Source: Rhodopseudomonas palustris (GTDB taxonomy: Bacteria; Pseudomonadota; Alphaproteobacteria; Rhizobiales; Xanthobacteraceae). From it: a stretch of DNA of 64,000 nt. The notes under the pieces were generated by a model, which worked only from the letters and a program-made list of their open reading frames with translations, searched no databases and had not been told where the DNA came from. The stretch is taken from positions 186,001-250,000 of the forward strand of contig NZ_QYYD01000002.1 in NCBI RefSeq assembly GCF_003591005.1, in the 5' to 3' direction. Below are positions 44,419 to 53,430 of the stretch, one piece after another (position 1 is the first letter of the stretch; each line of letters starts with the position of its first letter). Position numbers and translations under genes: made by a program.

Positions 44419-45648
44419 TTACTTGCGCTGTTCGCCGTCTTGGGGCGTCAGTCCATACGGCTTCACCAACGCCCAGACATGCGCGGGCACCATGTTCTTG
44501 ATCTTGTGCTTGTAGGCCCGGCGCAGATGCAGCACGGTTTCAACCGCCTTCATCTCGACCCGGGCGCGGGCGAATTCCAGGCCGCGCGGGCCGACCTTCG
44601 GCATCAGCCAGCCCATCAACGGCCGCAGCCAGTTCGGCATGCCGCGCACCGGTAGGCCGCCAGCGGCAAGCTCGGTGTTCTTGAGGAAGCCCTTCACCGG
44701 CGCGGCGCGCTTGCCGGCGCTGGTCGGTTCGCTGAGCCGGACCTCGTCGCCGAGCAGGCGAAGCAATTCCTCGCCGCGCTGGTTGCGTACCAGCAGCCAC
44801 TGCTCGCCGCGTCCGGCCATGTAGCCGACCGTGATGTCGGCCAGAGTGTTGGTGTAGTCGACGCAGGTGCGGCAGGTGATCGGGAAGAAGTCGGACGGCA
44901 GTTTGGAGATCGGAAGCAGCAGAAACGGGATCTCCTCCACGCGGCCGTCGTCGAAGCGCAGCTCGACATGATAGTCGGCGCGAAACTCCAGATAGGTGAT
45001 GGTCTCGGGCTTGTCCGACAGCAGCTCGAGGAAGCCGTGAAACGCTTCGGTGGTGGTGTTGTCGGAGCAGGGCGTGCCGATCACATACAGCCGCTCGAAG
45101 CCGAGCGTCTGCTCCAGCGAGCGCAGCGCATAGATCTGGCAGGGGATGCCGATTACAGCGAGGCGCTTGTAGCCGGCGGCGCGCGCCGGCTCGAGCAGCG
45201 CCAGCGACGGCGCGTAGCCCATCCGCATGCCGCGGCATTGCGCCATGTCCTCGGCGCGGGTCACCAGCACCGGCCGCGGCTTCCATTTGTCGTCCGGGTC
45301 GGCCGCCATCGTCAGCACCGCGTCGACCGCGCCGGTTTCCAGCAGCCGCTCCCCGATCCTGGTGGTGATGCCGGTCCACTGCGCGCCGTCGCGTGGCCGT
45401 TTCATCGCCGCCTGCAGCATGCGGCGGTAGGGGCCGAAGAACGCTTCGTCCGGTTTGCCGGCATCGCGCGTGCGGCCGTGGACCGTGTGCTCCATGGCCG
45501 GATAGTTCGGCTTGATGAACTGGCACGCCTGGCCGCACTGCTTGGGGTCGCTCATCCGCGACACGCCGCAATCGGTGCACAATTCGCGCGGCGCCGGCGC
45601 GTTGAGCGGTGGGGTGATCAGCTGATCGGGAACGACGCGGCTGTCCAT
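44419..45648 (-). CDS. bciB: F420-dehydrogenase/FrhB-family iron-sulfur flavoprotein, likely divinyl (proto)chlorophyllide 8-vinyl reductase BciB
   Basis: 409 residues. N-terminal Fe-S Cys set C24-x2-C27-x10-C38-x3-C42 (LCTDCGVSRMSDPKQCGQAC), then GIPCQIYALRSLEQ, GTPCSDNTTTEAF and a later CRTCVDYTN. This architecture is that of the FrhB family, which includes the ferredoxin-dependent 8-vinyl reductase BciB of chlorophyll synthesis. Proximity to bch/hem genes favours BciB over an archaeal-type F420 enzyme, since F420 genes are absent here. ATG 45648 has AAGGA seven bases upstream. It would reduce the C8 vinyl group of the chlorin precursor in the cytoplasm. Confidence 0.72.
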   Translation of the reverse strand: MDSRVVPDQLITPPLNAPAPRELCTDCGVSRMSDPKQCGQACQFIKPNYPAMEHTVHGRTRDAGKPDEAFFGPYRRMLQAAMKRPRDGAQWTGITTRIGERLLETGAVDAVLTMAADPDDKWKPRPVLVTRAEDMAQCRGMRMGYAPSLALLEPARAAGYKRLAVIGIPCQIYALRSLEQTLGFERLYVIGTPCSDNTTTEAFHGFLELLSDKPETITYLEFRADYHVELRFDDGRVEEIPFLLLPISKLPSDFFPITCRTCVDYTNTLADITVGYMAGRGEQWLLVRNQRGEELLRLLGDEVRLSEPTSAGKRAAPVKGFLKNTELAAGGLPVRGMPNWLRPLMGWLMPKVGPRGLEFARARVEMKAVETVLHLRRAYKHKIKNMVPAHVWALVKPYGLTPQDGEQRK

Positions 45649-45755
45649 GCACATTCCTTCGCCGCGGCACGTTGCGGCGCCTTCGCGTGCCGATGCGGCC
45701 GTTCTAAAAGAGCGCTGCACAGCCTCGCCATTCGCCATAAGTCAGGCGTCAGCGA

Positions 45756-46247
45756 TCAATAGAGCCAAAGCCGGACCACCGATAGATCTGCATCAAACGC
45801 CCGCCCGATCGCCACCAGCCCGACCCGCCGCAGCCGGGCCGGCACGAAGGGCGTCTCGATGCGATGCGGCTGGAATTCCGCGAACGGCAGCCGCAGCACC
45901 GTTGGATGCGGCGGCGCCACAAAGGCGTGGCGATAGGATTGCTGCGGCCGGACCATATCGGTGGTGCGCAGATGCGCGCCGTAGGTCTCGCCATTGCCGA
46001 AGACTTCGAGTCCGATGCCCGTGAAGGCGCTGGCGTCGAATGCGCCGCCGTCCGGCTGAAGGTCCAGCGCGATCTGAATGAAGCCGCCATTGTTCTCGGT
46101 CGACACCGCGCCGCGCATCCGCACCGGTGCGTGCTCTCCGGCGCTCGGCGCGTGCAGCGTGCCTTGCGACACGCCGCCCATCACCATGTCGGTGATCAGG
46201 CGCCAGCGCCGTCGGCCCGCATCCGGCCACAGCTCGATCTCCGTCAT
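45756..46247 (-). CDS. CIA30-family (NDUFAF1-like) protein
   Basis: 163 residues, beta-sandwich CIA30 domain. It opens with WRLITDMVMGGVSQGTLH, the usual signature, followed by STENNGGFIQIALDL and GIGLEVFGNGETYGAHLRT. Eukaryotic relatives assist respiratory complex I assembly; bacterial ones are often next to photosynthesis or stress genes and have no proven function. Its ATG overlaps the stop of the upstream hydrolase (46244-46247, ATGA), implying coupling. Confidence 0.85.
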   Translation of the reverse strand: MTEIELWPDAGRRRWRLITDMVMGGVSQGTLHAPSAGEHAPVRMRGAVSTENNGGFIQIALDLQPDGGAFDASAFTGIGLEVFGNGETYGAHLRTTDMVRPQQSYRHAFVAPPHPTVLRLPFAEFQPHRIETPFVPARLRRVGLVAIGRAFDADLSVVRLWLY

Positions 46248-47848
46248 CGGATCACCATCGGGAATGTCACCGCGATCGCCCAGGCGAACAGGATGGCGTT
46301 CGCCAGTGCGCCCGGCAATGGATGGTTGGTGGCCTTGTAGGTCCAGTTGCTGATCAGGCCGAAGGCGACGAACAGAAGCAGGATTGCCGGCACGATGATG
46401 ATCAGGAAGAACAGCTTGTGCAGATTGAGCGCCACCGCGGCGGCGAGCGAGGCGAGAAAGCAGAATTTCGCCAGCGCATAGGCGCCGCGCCGCGCGCCTT
46501 CGCCGTGCGCCATCCATTCGGCGGTGACGAAATACGGGATGGTGCCGCAGGCGACCGCTGCGATCAGGTGCACGCGCGGTTCGATCGGCATGAAGGAGAA
46601 CAGATAGGTATCGAGCGGCCAGCCGAAGCCGATGATGTTATAGGCGATCGCAACTGTCGCCGCGATGATCAGAGCGGCGATCGAGGTCCGTGGATGCGCC
46701 GGGTCCGGCAGCGATTCCAGCCGCGCAAGGCTGTGGCCGGCGTGGTGCGGCGGATGCGTCGCCGCCTTGCGCTGGCGTAGCCGGATGAGCCAGAGAATCG
46801 CGGCGGTCAGCGCGCCATACAGCAGGAAATGCAGCGTCAGGTAATCGCCGAGCAGGATGATCAGAAAGTCGGTGGGCGCCTTCCACAGCAGCAGCGGTGT
46901 CAGCACCGCGGGCGCGATGGCTGCGATCAGCAGCGGCTTCCAGGCGAGGCTGGCGCCCATCGGCACCGGCGCGGCTTGCGGCAGCAGCGCCGACAGCGGC
47001 CACGCCAGCGCGATCAGTCCACCGAACAGTAGCGCCAGCCAGATCGGCCTTCGGTCGATCCAGCCGCTGCTGGTGCGGCCGAAGGAGTCGTTCATCCAGG
47101 CGAGCGCCTCGCGCAGTGAGTCCTGGCTGTACAGCACGCCGATATGTTCGACTCCGGAGGACAGCGCCAGCCGCCGTGCGGTACCCTTGTCGAATTCGCC
47201 ATAGGTGCGGCCGGCAACGGCGCCGCCGCCGGTCGACAGATTGACGATGCGCAGGCCCTCGTCGATCAGCATCTGCGGCTCGAGCGCGCCGACGATCACC
47301 AGCAGATTGCGCGGGCTCGTCGCGGTTGCGACCCGGGTGAACACCGACACTGCGACGGTCGCGACGATCTCCGGGTGCGCCATCGCGTAGCGCACCACGA
47401 TGTCCGAGGCCATCGAATGGCCGAGCACGGCAGCGCGGCCGTCGCTCTGCGGCAGCGCTCGCGCGTAGTCGGTGACGCGCGCCAGATCGTCGACCAGCAC
47501 GCCGGTGATCCTGGTCGGCTCGTCGACGTCGCCCTTCATCGTTACCGGATTGCGGCCATGGCCGGTGAAATCGAAGGTGACGGCGATGTAGCCGTTGCGT
47601 GCCATGGTCTGGGCGAACGGCTGCATCAATTGCTGCGAGCCGGCGAAGCCGTGAGCGATTACCACGACGGGCGCGCGCGTGGTGGTCGGAGCGCGAAACA
47701 CCGTCAGCGGCGTATCGCCGACGGTCGCATGGGCGACGATCAGGTCACCCTTGCCGCGCTGCAGCTGCCACAGTGCCAGCGCTACCGCGATTACCGCCAG
47801 CAACGCGACGACGATGCGGACGGCGCCGAAGCTGTGGCCGGACTTCAT
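46244..47848 (-). CDS. Alpha/beta hydrolase fused to a polytopic membrane domain
   Basis: 534 residues. The N-terminal anchor VRIVVALLAVIAVALALWQL precedes an alpha/beta-hydrolase domain at about 40-260, with VVIAHGFAGSQQL and nucleophile elbow AVLGHSMASDIVV. From about 270 onward come eight or more hydrophobic helices (for example WLALLFGGLIALAWPLSALL). The combination is unusual but known as a conserved hypothetical arrangement. Start overlaps the DUF3422 stop by one base and the end overlaps the CIA30 start, so the three genes are a coupled unit. The lipid- or ester-like substrate is unknown. Confidence 0.8.
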   Translation of the reverse strand: MKSGHSFGAVRIVVALLAVIAVALALWQLQRGKGDLIVAHATVGDTPLTVFRAPTTTRAPVVVIAHGFAGSQQLMQPFAQTMARNGYIAVTFDFTGHGRNPVTMKGDVDEPTRITGVLVDDLARVTDYARALPQSDGRAAVLGHSMASDIVVRYAMAHPEIVATVAVSVFTRVATATSPRNLLVIVGALEPQMLIDEGLRIVNLSTGGGAVAGRTYGEFDKGTARRLALSSGVEHIGVLYSQDSLREALAWMNDSFGRTSSGWIDRRPIWLALLFGGLIALAWPLSALLPQAAPVPMGASLAWKPLLIAAIAPAVLTPLLLWKAPTDFLIILLGDYLTLHFLLYGALTAAILWLIRLRQRKAATHPPHHAGHSLARLESLPDPAHPRTSIAALIIAATVAIAYNIIGFGWPLDTYLFSFMPIEPRVHLIAAVACGTIPYFVTAEWMAHGEGARRGAYALAKFCFLASLAAAVALNLHKLFFLIIIVPAILLLFVAFGLISNWTYKATNHPLPGALANAILFAWAIAVTFPMVIR

Positions 47849-49161
47849 CAGTCCTCACCCGCGATGTGTTTCCTGCGGATGCTGCGCACCGTCCACCAGA
47901 TCGAGAGCGCTGCGATCGGCACGAAGCCTGCTGTAACCAGATTAGGGTCGACCTTGATCTGACCGGCCTCGTGCAGGCCTTTCACCAGGTAGCCGAACAG
48001 CCCGACCACGTAGTAGGTGATCGCCGCGGTCGACAGGCCTTCGACGGTGGTCTGCAGCCGCAACTGCAGCCGGGTCCGCGCGTTCATCGATTTCAGCAGT
48101 TCCTGGTTCTGCTGTTCGAGTTCGACATCGACGCGGGTGCGCAACAGATTGGCGGCGCGCGCGAGCTTGAGCGATAGGTCCGACTGCCGCGCCTCGGTGG
48201 TGGCGCAGGTGCGCATTGCCGGCTTCATCCGGCGCGCCAGAAACGACGACCAGGTCGGAAGGCCGCCGACCTTGCGTTCGCCGAGCGTGGCGAGGCGGCC
48301 GGTCATGATTTCCTCATAGGCGCGGCTGGCGCTGAACCGGCCGAGGCTGGCGGCGGCGCCGGCCTCGACTTCCGCCGCGAGTTCGGTGAGCTCCCGCAAC
48401 AGGCGGTTGTTGATTTCGAGGTCGCCGGCCCTGCGCATCTCGGCGGTGACTTCGGCGAGGCGACGTTCGGCATTGCTGATCGATGGGCCGAGCCGCTGCG
48501 CTTCCGGCAGGCCGAGCAGCGCCAGCGTCCGGTAGGTTTCGATTTCAAGCACGCGTTGCACCAGCGCGCCGGCGCGCTCAGGCGCCATGCCGCGGTCGAC
48601 CACCAGCACCCGCACAAACCCCGACGGGCCCGGCTGGAAGTCGGTCGCGTACAACGCCGCGCCATCGGAGTTTTCCGCCACTGCCAGGCTGGCGCGATTG
48701 AACAGCCGCTCCGGCGCGGTCACCGGCGGGTTGTCGGCGAGCACGTGCAGGTCCACCGCCACCAGCAACGGACCAGGTTGCGGCAGCAGCCGCATCGGCG
48801 AGGCGAGGGACGACGCATCGGGATGAAACGGTGTCGTGGTCGCGTCGGCGGTGAACTCCCAGGTGTAGGTGGTGAATTCCGAGTGCTGCTCCCAGCGCAG
48901 CGTCGTCGTTCCGAAGCTGGCGCGATGGTGCTTCTCGCCGATCGTCGGCCCCTGCAGTCCGCGCGACTCGCAGAAGCGCGTCATGGCCGCGCGGTCGGCT
49001 GCCGCCCTGTCACTCGTAGTATCGAACGCGAAGTGCAGCACGCGCGCCGGCACCGAGAGGGCCGTGAAAGGGCGCGCGTGAACCTCGCCGAGTACGACCG
49101 CCCGCAATGGATGCGGCGAAAGTCTACCATCGCCGTCACCGATCCGAACTTCTGCCGTCAT
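47848..49161 (-). CDS. DUF3422 family membrane-anchored protein
   Basis: 437 residues. A long soluble N-terminal part (LRAVVLGEVHARPFTALSVP and WEFTADATTTPFHPD are typical) is followed by helices with coiled-coil character (about 230-390), and two C-terminal hydrophobic segments (STAAITYYVVGLFGYLVKGL; VTAGFVPIAALSIWWTVRSI). Member of the conserved proteobacterial DUF3422 family, no known function. I start at ATG 49161 (MTAEVRIGDG), with AAGG upstream; the open frame continues another 16 codons. It is divergent from hemC and heads the three-gene chain. Confidence 0.85.
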   Translation of the reverse strand: MTAEVRIGDGDGRLSPHPLRAVVLGEVHARPFTALSVPARVLHFAFDTTSDRAAADRAAMTRFCESRGLQGPTIGEKHHRASFGTTTLRWEQHSEFTTYTWEFTADATTTPFHPDASSLASPMRLLPQPGPLLVAVDLHVLADNPPVTAPERLFNRASLAVAENSDGAALYATDFQPGPSGFVRVLVVDRGMAPERAGALVQRVLEIETYRTLALLGLPEAQRLGPSISNAERRLAEVTAEMRRAGDLEINNRLLRELTELAAEVEAGAAASLGRFSASRAYEEIMTGRLATLGERKVGGLPTWSSFLARRMKPAMRTCATTEARQSDLSLKLARAANLLRTRVDVELEQQNQELLKSMNARTRLQLRLQTTVEGLSTAAITYYVVGLFGYLVKGLHEAGQIKVDPNLVTAGFVPIAALSIWWTVRSIRRKHIAGED

Positions 49162-49408
49162 GGGTATTTTGACCTTGCTCAACATTGCGCCGATTGACTT
49201 GAGTAGCATTGTGGCGCGATGGACAGAAGCCGAAAGGTTTTACCTGCACAGGCAGTGTAAGGCCGTCGCTGGCGCCCGAATTGTTCGAGATCAACGACCG
49301 CGGCACCCCGCCCGGTCTTACGAAAAATCCGGTAGTCATCTGTTTGCAATTTGGCCCGGACTGGTATTGTTCGGCCGTCAATCGCCGCGGGCCCTTCGCG
49401 GTCGTCGA

Positions 49409-50401
49409 ATGGAGCGTGTGGTGAAAATTCCAGTCCGCATTGGGACGCGCAAGAGCGTGATGGCGCTTGCCCAGACCGAGGACATCGCCAAGCAGTTGCG
49501 TGCAGCCGCGAGCGAACTTGACGTCGAGATCGTGAAGTTCGAGACCGTCGGCGACAGTGATCAGGTCAGCAAGCTGCTGCCGCACGGCGGCAAGGGCGGG
49601 GCGTTCGTGGCGGAGATCCGCGCCGCGATGCTGCGCGGCGAGTTGCAGTGCGCCATGCACTCGCTCAAGGACATGCCGGCCAATGAAGAGACACCCGGGC
49701 TGATCGTCGCCGCCACCCTGGCGCGCGATCCGGCCAACGACTCGCTGGTGCTGCGCAAGGGCCTGACGCTGGACGAATTGAAGGCCTCGCGCGGCAAGGG
49801 CTACACCATCGGCACTAACGCGGTGCGCCGCGCCGCTTACGCCAGGCGGCTGTTCCCCGAGGTCAACGTCATTCACTTCCGCGGCGCCGCCGATACACGC
49901 CTGCGCAAGCTCGACAATGGCGAGAAGCAGCGGCTGCCGGACGGCGGCGAGGTCGGTCCCGCCGATGCGCTGATCATGGCGCGCTCCGGTCTCGAGCGCG
50001 TCGGCTTTGCCGATCGCATCGCGCACGACTTCACGCCGGACGAGATGCTGCCATCGGCCGGGCAGGGCATCGTTGCGGTCGAGTGTCCGATCAATGACTG
50101 GCAGACCCGCAAATATCTGGCGCTGATCGACGATCCCAAAGCGCGGCTTTGTTGCGATGCGGAACGTGAAGTCTTGTGGGTGCTGGACGGCCATTGCAAC
50201 TCGCCGATGGCCGCTTACTCCACCATCAACGGCTCGGAGATGACGCTGAGCGCCTCGGTGCTCGATCAGGAAGGCGGGCTGTTCATCGAAGCCACCCGCA
50301 CCGGGCGAGCCGATCGCCCGCGCGAGCTCGGCCGCAGTGTCGGCCTCGATCTGCTCGGCAAGGGCGCCGCCGCGATCATCGAAAAAACGCGGCCGGAGTA
50401 A
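49409..50401 (+). CDS. hemC: Hydroxymethylbilane synthase (porphobilinogen deaminase)
   Basis: Polymerises four porphobilinogens to hydroxymethylbilane (EC 2.5.1.61), feeding heme and bacteriochlorophyll. About 330 residues. Motifs: IGTRKSVMALAQ, HSLKDMPANE, GTNAVRRAAYARR, and LPSAGQGIVAVEC. The dipyrromethane-cofactor Cys is expected in DGHCNSPMAAYS. ATG 49409 opens the protein; a GTG at 49421 with GGAG six bases upstream (M-K-I-P-V-R-I-G) is an alternative. It precedes bchI by eight bases, so it is cotranscribed with bchI-bchD and may be the photosynthesis-linked copy. Confidence 0.93.
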   Translation: MERVVKIPVRIGTRKSVMALAQTEDIAKQLRAAASELDVEIVKFETVGDSDQVSKLLPHGGKGGAFVAEIRAAMLRGELQCAMHSLKDMPANEETPGLIVAATLARDPANDSLVLRKGLTLDELKASRGKGYTIGTNAVRRAAYARRLFPEVNVIHFRGAADTRLRKLDNGEKQRLPDGGEVGPADALIMARSGLERVGFADRIAHDFTPDEMLPSAGQGIVAVECPINDWQTRKYLALIDDPKARLCCDAEREVLWVLDGHCNSPMAAYSTINGSEMTLSASVLDQEGGLFIEATRTGRADRPRELGRSVGLDLLGKGAAAIIEKTRPE

Positions 50402-50409
50402 CTCATCCC

Positions 50410-51432
50410 ATGGCGATCGTATTCCCGTTCTCCGCCATCGTCGGCCAGGAAGAGATGAAGCTCGCCCTGCTGATCGCGGCGGTCGATCAGAAGGTCGGCG
50501 GCGTGCTGGCGTTCGGCGACCGCGGCGCCGGCAAGTCGACCGCGGTGCGCGCGCTCGCCGCGCTGCTGCCGAAGATGAAGACGGTCGTCGGCTGCCGTTA
50601 TAATTGCGATCCGGATCAGCCCGATCGCTATTGCGACGAGTGCAAGGACAAGCTCAAGCACGGCAAGGTCAAGACCGCGCAGGTGCCCGTGCCGGTGGTC
50701 GATCTGCCGCTCGGCGCCACCGAGGACCGCGTTGTCGGCGCGCTCGATCTGGAGCGCGCGCTCGCCAAGGGCGAGAAGGCGTTCGAACCGGGGCTGCTCG
50801 CCCGCGCGCATCGTGGCTTCCTGTATATCGACGAAGCCAATTTGCTCGAGGATCATCTCGTCGACCTGCTGCTCGACGTTGCCGCTTCCGGTGAGAACGT
50901 GGTCGAGCGCGAAGGCCTTAGCATCCGCCACCCGGCGCGCTTCGTGCTGGTTGGCACCGGCAACCCGGAAGAGGGCGAACTGCGTCCGCAACTGCTCGAC
51001 CGCTTCGGCATGTCGGTGGAAGTCAAGACGCCGGATACGTTGCCGGAACGCATCGAAGTCGTGCGTCGCCGCGATACGTTCGAGAACGATCCCGGCGCCT
51101 TCATCGAGACGTGGACCAAGGAAGAAGGCAAGCTCCGTCGCAAGATTTCGCAGGCCAAGGAGCGGCTACCGGACGTGACCGTGCCCGACTCGGCGCTGGA
51201 GCGCGCAGCGAAACTTTGCATGACGCTCGGCACCGATGGGCTGCGCGGTGAGCTCACGCTGATGCGCGCCGCCCGCGCGCTTGCGGCGCTGGAGCACGAC
51301 AAAACCGTCACCGACGATCACCTCAAGCGCATCGCGCCGTCGGCGCTGCGGCATCGGCTGCGCCGCAATCCGCTGGACGACGCAGGGTCGAGCGTGCGTG
51401 TCGATCGGGCGCTCGCTGAAATCTTCGGATGA
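50410..51432 (+). CDS. bchI: Magnesium chelatase subunit I
   Basis: 340 residues, AAA+ ATPase subunit of Mg-protoporphyrin chelatase (EC 6.6.1.1), the first committed step of bacteriochlorophyll synthesis. Walker A GDRGAGKST, Walker B GFLYIDEANLLEDHLVD, sensor VGTGNPEEGELRPQLLDRFG. A short Cys-rich insertion with CRYNCDPDQPDRYCDEC is normal for BchI. It starts eight bases after hemC, and its stop overlaps bchD (ATGA at 51429-51432). The hexamer works with BchD and BchH; bchH is not in the window. Confidence 0.97.
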   Translation: MAIVFPFSAIVGQEEMKLALLIAAVDQKVGGVLAFGDRGAGKSTAVRALAALLPKMKTVVGCRYNCDPDQPDRYCDECKDKLKHGKVKTAQVPVPVVDLPLGATEDRVVGALDLERALAKGEKAFEPGLLARAHRGFLYIDEANLLEDHLVDLLLDVAASGENVVEREGLSIRHPARFVLVGTGNPEEGELRPQLLDRFGMSVEVKTPDTLPERIEVVRRRDTFENDPGAFIETWTKEEGKLRRKISQAKERLPDVTVPDSALERAAKLCMTLGTDGLRGELTLMRAARALAALEHDKTVTDDHLKRIAPSALRHRLRRNPLDDAGSSVRVDRALAEIFG

Positions 51433-53201
51433 GCATCTCGCCCGCATGGTCCGATGCGGTGACCGCGGCGCAGTTGTTCGCGGTGGATCCGGTCGGCACC
51501 GGCGGCGTGCTGCTGCGCTCGCGCGCCGGCCCGGTGCGCGACCGCTGGATGGCGCTGCTGCGCGCCGCGCTGCCACCGGATCAGCCGTATCGGAATCTGC
51601 CCCTGCATATCGCCGACGGCCGCCTGCTCGGCGGACTGGACCTGTCGGCGACGCTGCTCGCCGGTCGCCCGGTCGCCGAGCGTGGCCTCTTGGCGGAAGC
51701 CGACGGCGGCGTGCTGGTGGTGGCGATGGCCGAGCGGCTGCAGTCCTCTACCAACGTGTATCTCACCGCGGCGATGGACGCGCAGGAAACCGCGGTGGAG
51801 CGCGACGGCCTGTCGCTGCGGATGCCGGCGCGGTTCGGTGTCGTCGCGCTCGACGAGGGCATCGACGACGAGTTCGCGCCGGCTGGGCTGCGCGACCGGC
51901 TCGGCTTTCATCTCGATCTCGATCAGTTCGCCTGGCGCGACACCGAGGATTTTCCGGTCGAACTCGACGCCATCATGGCGGCGCGCGAACGTCTCGCCGG
52001 CATCAAGGTCGAGAGCGAGCAGATCGAGGCGATCTGCACCGCAGCGGCCGCGCTCGGCATCGTGTCGCTGCGCGCGCCGCTACTTGCGATCCGCGCCGCC
52101 AAGGCGAGCGCCGCTCTGTTCGATCGCCGCACCATCGAGCAGGACGACATCACGCTCGCCGCGCGCCTTGTGCTGGCACCGCGCGCGACGGTGTTCCCGC
52201 AGCAGGATCAGCCAGATCAGGCCGACGAGCCGCCGCCGCCCGAGCCGCCGCCGCCGGATGATAACAAGGACAACGACGATCAGCAGGAGCCGCCGACGCC
52301 GGATTTGGACAAGGCGCTCGACGAAGTCATCCTCGCCGCGGTGAAGGCCGCGATGCCGCCCGGTGTGTTAGAGGCGCTGCGCGCCTCCGCCGGCCGCTCG
52401 CGGTCGCGCTCCGCCGGCAAGGCGGGCGAGCTGCAGAAGTCGAAGAAGCGTGGCCGTCCCGCCGGCTCGCTGCGCGGCGAGCTGCGCGACGGCTCCAAGC
52501 TCAACGTCATCGAAACGCTGCGCGCCGCCGCGCCGTGGCAGCCGCTGCGCCGGCGCCAGGCCGAGACGCGTCCCGGCACCAAGCCGCGCGTGCTGGTGGA
52601 AAAGGACGACTTCCGCATCGCGCGCTTCAAGCAGCGCACCGAGACCATCACCATCTTCGTGGTCGACGCCTCGGGCTCGGCGGCGCTGCATCGTCTCGCC
52701 GAAGCCAAGGGCGCGGTCGAGTTGTTACTCGCTGATTGCTACGTGCGCCGCGATCAGGTTGCGATGGTGTCGTTCCGTGGCACGATTGCCGAAGTGCTGC
52801 TGCCGCCGACGCGGTCGCTGGCGCGCGCCAAGCGCAGCCTCGCCGGCCTGCCGGGCGGCGGCGGCACGCCGCTCGCGGCCGGGCTCGACACCGCCTTCAT
52901 GATGGCCGACTCGATCAAGCGCAAAGGCCAGACCCCGACCGTCATCGTGCTCACCGACGGCCGCGCCAACATCGCCCGAGACGGCGCGCCGGGCCGGCCG
53001 CAGGCCGAGGAAGACGCCAAGACCTCGGCCCGTCAATTCCGCGTCGCCGGCATCAATTCGGTGGTGATCGACATGTCGCCGCGCCCGGGCCCGCAAGCCG
53101 AAGCCTTCGCCAAGGAAATGGACGCCCGCTATTTGCCGCTGCCGCACGCGGATGCAACGGTGCTGGCACAAGCGGTGACCGCCGCGGCGCGGGCGGGCTG
53201 A
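51429..53201 (+). CDS. bchD: Magnesium chelatase subunit D
   Basis: 590 residues. N-terminal AAA+-like domain without intact Walker residues (SRAGPVRDRWMALLRAALPP), a Pro/Asp-rich linker (about 260-285, PPPPEPPPPDDNKDNDD), and a C-terminal VWA domain with the MIDAS motif IFVVDASGSAALHRLAEA and VLTDGRANIARDG. It assembles with BchI into the ATPase platform that drives Mg insertion by BchH. Coupled to bchI by a four-base overlap. A repeat and the hemE terminator follow. Confidence 0.97.
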   Translation: MSISPAWSDAVTAAQLFAVDPVGTGGVLLRSRAGPVRDRWMALLRAALPPDQPYRNLPLHIADGRLLGGLDLSATLLAGRPVAERGLLAEADGGVLVVAMAERLQSSTNVYLTAAMDAQETAVERDGLSLRMPARFGVVALDEGIDDEFAPAGLRDRLGFHLDLDQFAWRDTEDFPVELDAIMAARERLAGIKVESEQIEAICTAAAALGIVSLRAPLLAIRAAKASAALFDRRTIEQDDITLAARLVLAPRATVFPQQDQPDQADEPPPPEPPPPDDNKDNDDQQEPPTPDLDKALDEVILAAVKAAMPPGVLEALRASAGRSRSRSAGKAGELQKSKKRGRPAGSLRGELRDGSKLNVIETLRAAAPWQPLRRRQAETRPGTKPRVLVEKDDFRIARFKQRTETITIFVVDASGSAALHRLAEAKGAVELLLADCYVRRDQVAMVSFRGTIAEVLLPPTRSLARAKRSLAGLPGGGGTPLAAGLDTAFMMADSIKRKGQTPTVIVLTDGRANIARDGAPGRPQAEEDAKTSARQFRVAGINSVVIDMSPRPGPQAEAFAKEMDARYLPLPHADATVLAQAVTAAARAG

Positions 53202-53241
53202 TCGACGCGGCGCTTAGTTCATTCGGCACCACACCTCCCCA

Positions 53242-53331
53242 CGTCATGCCCGGGCTCGTCCCGGGCATCCACGCCTTGCTGAAGGAAATGCCGGAAAGGC
53301 GTGGATGGCCGGGACAAGCCCGGCCATGACG
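53242..53331. repeat. Palindromic intergenic repeat, family A (copy)
   Basis: CGTCATGCCCGGGCTCGTCC to GGCCATGACG with GGCGTGGATGG inner arm, between the convergent bchD and hemE genes. Confidence 0.92.
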
Positions 53332-53383
53332 GAGTAACAGGTATTACCTGCGTGCCAAGTCACAGGGTCACGATGCCAACAAA

Positions 53384-53409
53384 AAAGCCGGCGCTTGCGC
53401 ACCGGCTTT
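53384..53409 (-). terminator. Terminator of hemE
   Basis: AAAGCCGG and CCGGCTTT form the outer stem around a second GCGC / GCGC inner pairing. Read on the minus strand it is followed by TTTTTT. It lies 22 bases after the hemE stop; on the plus strand the T run is weaker. Confidence 0.85.
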
Positions 53410-53430
53410 GGTTTGTTGAACGAGAGCGGC

